From Brienomyrus brachyistius (lineage: Eukaryota > Chordata > Actinopteri > Osteoglossiformes > Mormyridae), in contig NW_026042799.1 in the NCBI RefSeq assembly GCF_023856365.1, positions 32,275-96,274 on the forward strand: 64,000 bases of DNA, written 5' to 3'. Below, piece by piece: positions 57,354 through 64,000 of this stretch; the stretch's first letter is position 1, and every line of letters begins with the position of its first letter. Both the position numbers and the translations under genes were made by a program. Under the pieces are notes generated by a model. That model was not told the DNA's origin, ran no database searches, and worked only from the letters and a program-made list of their open reading frames with translations.

Positions 57354-60300
57354 GCAAAGCGTGTTAGCATATTAGCATATTAGCATAGCATATTAGCATA
57401 TTAGCATATTAGCATATTAGCATAGCATATTAGCATATTAGCATATTAGCATAGCATATTAGCATAGCATATTAGCATATTAGCATATTAGCATAGCATA
57501 TTAGCATATTCGCATATTAGCATATTAACATATTAGCATGTTAGCATAGCATATTAGCATATTAGCATATTAGCATAGCATATTAGCATATTAGCATATT
57601 AGCATATTAGCATATTAGCATAGCATATTAGCATATTAGCATATTAGCATATTAGCATAGCGTGTTAGCATATTAGCATATTAGCATAGCATATTAGCAT
57701 ATTAGCATATTAGCATATTAGCATAGCATATTAGCATATTAGCATATTAGCATATTAGCATATTAGCATAGCATATTAGCATATTAGCATATTAGCATAG
57801 CGTGTTAGCATATTAGCATATTAGCATATTAGCATATTAGCATATTAACATATAAGCATATTAGCATATTAGCATATTAGCATATTAGCATAGCGTGTTA
57901 GCATATTAGCATATTAGCATATTAGCATAGCATATTAGCATATTAGCATATTAGCATATTAGCATATTAGCATATTAGCATATTAGCATAGCATATTAGC
58001 ATATTAGCATATTAGCATATTAGCATAGTATATTAGCATATTAGCATATAAGCATATTAGCATAGCGTGTTAGCATATTAGCATATTAGCATATTAGCAT
58101 ATTAGCATATTAGCATATTAGCATATTAGCATAGCGTGTTAGCATATTAGCATATAAGCATATTAGCATATTAACATATTAGCATATTAGCAGATTAGCA
58201 TAGCATATTAGCATAGCGTGTTAGCATATTAGCATATTAGCGTATTAGCATATTAGCATATTAGCATATTAGCATATTAGCATATTAGCATATTAGCATA
58301 GCATATTAGCATATTAGCATATTAGTATATTAGCATAGCATATTAGCATATTAGCACATTAGCATATTAGTATATTAGCATATTAGCATATTAGCATATT
58401 AGCATATTAGCATATTAGCATAGCATATTAGCATATTAGCATAGCATATTAGCATATTAGCATAGCATATTAGCATAGCATATTAGCATATTAGCATATT
58501 AGCATATTAGCATATTAGCATAGCATATTAGCATATTAGCATATTAGCATATTAGCATATTAGCATATTAGCATAGCATATTAGCATATTAGCATATTAG
58601 CATATTAGCATAGCATGTTAGCATATTAGCATATTAGCATATTAGCATATTAGCATAGCATATTAGTATATTAATATATTAGCATATTAGCATAGCGTGT
58701 TAGCATATTAGCATATTAGCATATTAGCATATTAGCATATTAGCATATTAGCATAGCATATTAGCATATTAGCATATTAGCATAGCATATTAGCATAGCA
58801 TATTAGCATATTAGCATATTAGCATATTAGCATAGGATATTAGCATATTAGCATATTAGCATATTAGCATATTAGCATAGCGTGTTAGCGTATTAACATA
58901 TTAGCATTACATATTAGCATATTAACATATTAGCATATTAGCATATTAGCATAGCATATTAGCATATTAGCATATTAGCATATTAGCATATTGGCATAGC
59001 ATATTACCATATTAGCATATTAGCATATTAGCATAGCATATTAGCATATTAGCATATTAGCGTATTAGCATATTAGTATATTAGCATATTAGCATATTAG
59101 CATATTAGCATAGCATATTAGCATATTAGCATAGCATATTAGCATATTAGCATAGCATATTAGCATAGCATAGTTAGCATAGTTAGCATATTAGCATATT
59201 AGCATAGTAGCATATTAGCATAGCATATTAGCATATTAGCATATTAGCATATTAGCATATTAGCATAGTGTGTTAGCATATTAGCATATTAGCATATTAG
59301 TATATTAGCATAGCGTGTTAGCATATTAGCATATTAGCATATTAGCATATTAGCATAGCATATTAGCATATTAGCATATTAGCATATTAGCATATTAGCA
59401 TAGCGTGTTAGCATATTAGCATATTAGCATATTAGCATATTAGCATATTAGCATAGCATATTAGGCATATTAGCATATTAGCATATTAGCATATTAGCAT
59501 ATTAGCATATTAGCATAGCATATTAGCATATTAGCATATTAGCATATTAGCATATTAGCATATTAGCATAGCATATTAACATATTAGCATATTAGCATAT
59601 TAGCATATTAGCATATTAGCATATTAGCATAGCATATTAGCATATTAGCATAGCATATTAGCATAATAGCTTATTAGCATATTAGCATATTAGCATAGCG
59701 TGTTAGCATATTAGCATATTAGTATATTAGCATATTAGCATATTAGCATATTAGCATATTAGCATATTATCATATTAGCATATTAGTATATTAGCATAGC
59801 GTGTTAGCATATTAGCATATTAGCATAGCATATTAGCATATTAGCACATTAGCATATTAGCATATTAGCATAGCATATTAGCATATTAGCATAGCATATT
59901 AGCATATTAGCATATTAGCATAGCGTGTTAGCGTATTAGCATATTAGCATATTAGCATAGCATATTAGCATATTAGCATATTAGCATATTAGCATATTAG
60001 CATATTAGCATATTAGCATAGCATATTAGCATATTAGCATAGCGTGTTAGCGTATTAGCATATTAGCATATTAGCATAGCATATTAGCATATTAGCATAG
60101 CATATTAGCATATTAGCATATTAGCATATTAGCATATTAGCATAGCGTGTTAGCATATTAACGTATTAGCATATTAGCATATTAGCATATTAGCATATTA
60201 GCATATTAGCATATTAGCATAGTAGCATAGCATATTAGCATAGCATATTAGCATAGCATATTAGCACATTAGCATATTAGCATAGCGTGTTAGCATATTA

Positions 60301-60364
60301 GCATATTAGCATATTAGCATATTAGCATATTAGCAAATTAGCATATTAGCATATTAGCATATTA
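57354..60364 (+). repeat. G-to-G unit of 3011 bp, second copy of the 5.66-kb segment
   Basis: G (57354), I with TCGC (about 57510), Q (about 58026), a Y variant (about 58215), short D with TTAATATATTAG (about 58665), T (about 58833), A (58895), F (58993), K (59264), H (59662), U (about 60150) and V (about 60230) repeat 51690-54712 at offsets of 5645-5664 bp. The TTAATATAT form of D is shared only with the 53.0-kb copy. Small irregularities at 59166-59220 (ATAGTTAGC units) and 59463 are private to this copy. Confidence 0.78.
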
Positions 60365-63300
60365 GCAAAGCGTGTTAGCATATTAGCATATTAGCATAGC
60401 ATATTAGCATATTAGCATATTAGCATATTAGCATATTAGCATAGCATATTAGCATATTAGCATATTAGCATATTAGCATATTAGCATATTAGCATAGCAT
60501 ATTAGCATATTAGCATATTAGCATATTAGCATATCAGCATATTAGCATATTAGCATATTAGCATATTAGCATATTAGCATATTAGCATAGCGTGTTAGCA
60601 TATTAGCATATTAGCATAGCATATTAGCATATTAGCATATTAGCATATTAGCAAGCATTAGCATATTAGCATATTAGCATATTAGCAGATTAGCATATTA
60701 GCATAGCATATTAGCATATTAGCATATTAGCATATTAGCATATTAGCATAGCATATTAGCATATTAGCATATTAGCATATTAACATATTAGCATATTAGC
60801 ATAGCATATTAGCATATTAGCATATTAGCATATTAGCATATTAGCATATTAGCATAGCATATTAGCATATTAGCATATTAGCATATTAGCATATTAGCAT
60901 ATTAGCATAGCATATTAGCATATTAGCATATTAGCATATTAGCATATTAGCATAGCATATTAGCATATTAGCATATCAGCATATTAGCATATTAGCATAT
61001 TAGCATAGCATATTAGCATATTAGCATAGCGTGTTAGCATATTAGCATATTAGCATATTAGCATAGCATATTAGTATATTAACATATTAGCATATTAACA
61101 TATTAGCATATTAGCATATTAGCATAGCATATTAGCATATTAGCATATTAGCATATTAGCATATTAGTATATTAGCATAGCATATTAGCATAGCATATTA
61201 GCATAGCATATTAGCATATTAGCATATTAGCATATTAGCATATTAGCATATTAGCATAGCATATTAGCATATTAGCATATTAGTATATTAGCATAGCGTG
61301 TTAGCATATTAGCATATTAGCATATTAGCATATTAGCATATAAGCATATTAGCATATTAGCATATTAGCATATTAGCATATTAGCATAGCGTGTTAGCAT
61401 ATTAGCAAATTAGCATATTAGCATATTAGCATAGCATATTAGCATATTAGCATAGCATATTAGCATATTAGCATATTAGCATATTAGCATATTAGCATAT
61501 TAGCATAGCATATTAGCATATTAGCATATAAACATATTAGCATAACGTGTTAGCATATTAGCATATTAGCATATTAGCATATTAGCATATTAGCATATTA
61601 GCATATTAGCATAGCATATTAGCATATTAGCATATTAGCATATTAGCATATTAGCATATTAGCATAGCATATTAGCATATTAGCATAGCGTGTTAGCATA
61701 TTAACATGTTAGCATATTAGCATATTAGCATATTAGCATATTAGCATATTAGCATATTAGCATATTAGCATAGCATATTAGCTTATTAGCATATTAGCAT
61801 ATTAGCATAGCATATTAGCATATTAGCATATTAACATATTAGCATATTAGCATAGCATATTAGCATATTAGCATATTAGCATATTAGTATATTAGCATAG
61901 CATATTAGCATATTAGCATATTAGCATATTAGCATATTAGCATAGCATATTAGCATATTAGCATATTAGCATATTAGCATAGCGTGTTAGCATATTAGCA
62001 TATTAGCATATTAGCATATTAGCATATAAGCATATTAGCATATTAGCATATTAGCATTAGCATAGCGTGTTAGCATATTAGCATATTAGCATAGCATATT
62101 AGCATATTAGCATATTAGCATATTAGCATATTAGCATAGCATATTAGCATATTAGCATATAAGCATATTAGCATATCGTGTTAGCATATTAGCATATTAG
62201 CATAGCATATTAGCATAGCATATTAGCATATTAGCATATTAGCATAGCGTGTTAGCATATTAGCATAGCGTGTTAGCATATTAGCGTATTAGCATATTAG
62301 CATATTAGCATATTAGCATATTAGTATAGCATATTAGCATATTAGCATATTAGCATATTAGCATATTAGCATATTAGCATAGCATATTAGCATATTAGCA
62401 TATTAGCATATTAGCATATTAGCATATTAGCATAGCATATTAGCATATTAGCATATTAGCATAGCATATTAGCATAGCATATTAGCATATTAGCATATTA
62501 GCATATTAGCATAGCATATTAGCATATTAGCATATTAGCATATTAGCATATTAGCATATTAGCATAGCATATTAGCATATTAGCATATTAGGCATATTAG
62601 CATATTAGCATAGCATATTAGCATATTAGCATATTAGCATAGCGTGTTAGCATAATAGCATATTAGCATATTAGCATAGCATATTAGCATATTAGCATAG
62701 TAGCATATTAGCATAGCATATTAGCATATTAGCATATTAGCATATTAGCATATTAGCGTAGCATATTAGCATATTAGCATATTAGCATATTAGCATAGCA
62801 TAGCATTAGCATATTAGCATGTTAGCATATTAGCATAGCATATTAGCATATTAGCATATTAGCATATTAGCATCATATTAGCATATTAGCATATTAAGCA
62901 TATTAGCATATTAGCATAGCATATTAGCATAGCATATTAGCATATTAGCATATTAGCATAGCATATTAGCATATTCGCATATTAGCATATTAACATATTA
63001 GCATGTTAGCATAGCATATTAGCATATTAGCATATTAGCATAGCATATTAGCATATTAGCATATTAGCATATTAGCATATTAGCATAGCATATTAGCATA
63101 TTAGCATATTAGCATATTAGCATAGCGTGTTAGCATATTAGCATATTAGCATAGCATATTAGCATATTAGCATATTAGCATATTAGCATAGCATATTAGC
63201 ATATTAGCATATTAGCATATTAGCATATTAGCATAGCATATTAGCATATTAGCATATTAGCATAGCGTGTTAGCATATTAGCATATTAGCTATTAACATA

Positions 63301-64000
63301 TAAGCATATTAGCATATTAGTATATTAGCATATTACCATAGCGTGTTAGCATATTAGCATATTAGCATATAGCATAGCATATTAGCATATTAGCATATTA
63401 GCGCATATTAGCATATTAGCATAGCATATTAGCATATTAGCATATTAGCATATTAGCATAGTATATTAGCATATTAGCATATTAGCATAGTATATTAGCA
63501 TATTAGCATATAAGCATATTAGCATAGCATATTAGCATATTAGCATATTAGCATATTAGCATATTAGCATATTAGCATATTAGCATATAGTAGCATAGCG
63601 TGTTAGCATATTAGCATATAAGCATATTAGCATATTAACATATTAGCATATTAGCATATTAGCATAGCATATTAGCATAGCGTGTTAGCATATTAGCGTA
63701 TTAGCATATTAGCATATTAGCATATTAGCATATTAGCATATTAGCATATTAGCATATTAGCATAGCATATTAGCATATTAGCATATTAGCATATTAGTAT
63801 ATTAGCATAGCATATTAGCATATTAGCACATTAGCATATTAGTATATTAGCATATTAGCATATTAGCATATTAGCATATTAGCATATTAGCATAGCATAT
63901 TAGCATATTAGCATAGCATATTAGCATATTAGCATAGCATATTAGCATAGCATATTAGCATATTAGCATATTAGCATATTAGCATAGCAATTAGCATCTA
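60365..64000 (+). repeat. Final G unit, D-C-J-N-Y then P-I-Q-Y
   Basis: ATATCAGC (about 60530), D (about 61072), AAATTAGC, C (61528), J (about 61690), N (about 62172) and Y (about 62280) repeat 54713-56640 at about 5640 bp. This copy then continues into P (about 62645), I with TCGC (about 62974), Q (about 63480) and Y (about 63690), as in the 44.5-46.1 kb unit, instead of jumping to U-V-G. Off-register bases are frequent (near 60653, 62590, 62797, 62872, 62895, 63288, 63402 and 63587). The window ends in ATCTA, a form I saw nowhere else, so the last bases may be unreliable. The array shows no sign of ending. Confidence 0.72.

Larger units (their letters stand above)
1..64000. repeat. Satellite array of 8-mer ATATTAGC and 5-mer ATAGC units
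   Basis: The entire window is a head-to-tail array of octamer ATATTAGC and pentamer ATAGC in one orientation; I found no inversion and no unique sequence. Runs of about 2-9 octamers are interrupted by one pentamer, giving blocks of 8n+5 bp. The pentamer can be derived from the octamer by losing three bases (ATT or TAT). The pure octamer is 25% G+C with no strand skew, so it does not resemble a G-rich telomere repeat. Coding is excluded: each + unit carries TAG and both unit lengths equal 2 modulo 3, so stops rotate through all + frames about every three units; each - strand octamer carries TAA. No tRNA, rRNA, transposon end or CRISPR pattern was seen. The array type is typical of eukaryotic heterochromatin; I do not recognise the family or species. 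Confidence 0.97.
52000..64000. other. Zone rich in indels that break the 8/5 register (right)
   Basis: As on the left, unit-breaking indels reappear from about 52 kb: ATTAAGC (52031), ATATAGC joins (52149, 52535, 54471, 55088, 55373, 63371), GTGGTT (54280), GTGTTGTTT (54634), AGCCAT (54813), TTGTAGCATCATT (54994), TAGGCAT (59463, 62590) and GCAAGCATT (60653). The 51.7-57.4 and 57.4-63 kb duplicates do not share most of them, so they postdate the duplication or are artefacts. Confidence 0.6.

Noticed and set aside
55114..60694. GCAGATTAG variant at about 55114, 58191 and 60686 as a shared HOR marker
   Set aside because: The spacings do not fit the 5.64-5.66 kb offset of surrounding markers, so these are probably independent changes or errors.
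1..64000. CRISPR-like array of repeats and spacers
   Set aside because: There are no unique spacers; both the repeated and intervening parts consist of the same 8- and 5-bp units.
1..64000. Telomeric repeat, suggested by the TTAG element
   Set aside because: The unit has equal G and C on each strand and lacks G runs; it is interspersed with pentamers and shows multi-kilobase HORs, unlike a telomerase product.
1..64000. Protein-coding or low-complexity protein repeats
   Set aside because: TAG on the plus strand and TAA on the minus strand close all frames within a few units.
1..64000. Centromere CENP-B box
   Set aside because: No TTCG...CGGG pattern occurs; TTCG appears only as the isolated ATATTCGC variant in marker I.
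1..64000. Insertion sequence or transposon interrupting the array
   Set aside because: No stretch departs from the two-unit pattern for more than a few bases, and no inverted terminal repeats or target duplications were seen.
1..64000. Known insect satellites (AATAT, AATAG, AATAACATAG types)
   Set aside because: They share AT-richness and short units, but none equals ATATTAGC or ATAGC in any rotation or on either strand.
1..64000. Hairpins from ATAT-TAGC-ATAT
   Set aside because: The four-base AT-only stems are too weak to count as a structural feature, and they occur everywhere in the array.

Overview
The whole 64-kb window is one uninterrupted AT-rich satellite DNA array. Every stretch I read is made of two short units in the same orientation: an 8-mer, ATATTAGC, and a 5-mer, ATAGC, which equals the 8-mer with three bases removed. 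Runs of about 2 to 9 octamers are separated by a single pentamer. I see no gene, RNA gene, transposon, CRISPR array, origin or unique flanking sequence on either strand. This points to eukaryotic heterochromatin (pericentromeric, subtelomeric or B-/sex-chromosome type). I do not recognise the satellite and cannot name the organism.

The array is not homogeneous. Point variants of the units act as markers and recur in a fixed order, revealing long higher-order repeats (HORs). Marker names used below: A = pentamer ATTAC; B = doubled 29-mer containing GTTTTAGC; C = ATATAAAC then pentamer ATAAC; D = TAGTATATTAAC; E = ATAGTAGC-ATAGC-ATGTTAGC; F = ATATTGGC-ATAGC-ATATTACC; G = pentamer AAAGC; H = ATAATAGC-TTATTAGC; I = ATATTAAC two units before ATGTTAGC; J = GTGTTAGC-ATATTAAC-ATGTTAGC; K = pentamer ATAGT before GTGTTAGC; M = ATATCAAC; N = pentamer ATATC; P = GTGTTAGC-ATAATAGC; Q = ATAGT before ATATTAGC, followed by ATATAAGC; T = ATAGG before ATATTAGC; U = ATATTAAC-GTATTAGC; V = ATAGTAGC or ATAGTAGA next to pentamers; Y = GTGTTAGC followed by GTATTAGC.

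Layout: 1-80 is the tail of an earlier HOR copy (F module). 81-6420 and 6421 to about 10985 are two copies at a 6.34-6.45 kb offset. 7366-10985 is duplicated in tandem as 10986 to about 14600 (3.62 kb). 14600-16435 returns to the 4.4-6.4 kb type. 16436-19240 carries the T-F-Y-K-H-U-V-G-B series. About 19.24-23.93 kb is a 4.7-kb unit, partly repeated to 25.2 kb. About 25.3-31.8 and 31.8-38.25 kb are tandem 6.45-kb copies. About 38.25-42.75 and 42.75-47.2 kb are tandem 4.49-kb copies, also related to 19.2-25.2 kb at an 18.8-19.0 kb offset. From 48.2 kb on, G-to-G units of 3.47, 3.02, 2.64 and 3.01 kb follow, within which a 5.66-kb compound segment is duplicated.

No products act together here. 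What the window records is concerted evolution: nested tandem duplications, deletions and recombinant junctions between HOR types. Substitutions at the rare CpG sites look like cytosine deamination. Indels that break the 8/5 register are concentrated at roughly 1-8.3 kb and 52-64 kb and nearly absent between, which may reflect consensus quality. Module boundaries other than the marker positions are approximate, since unit counts were read by eye.
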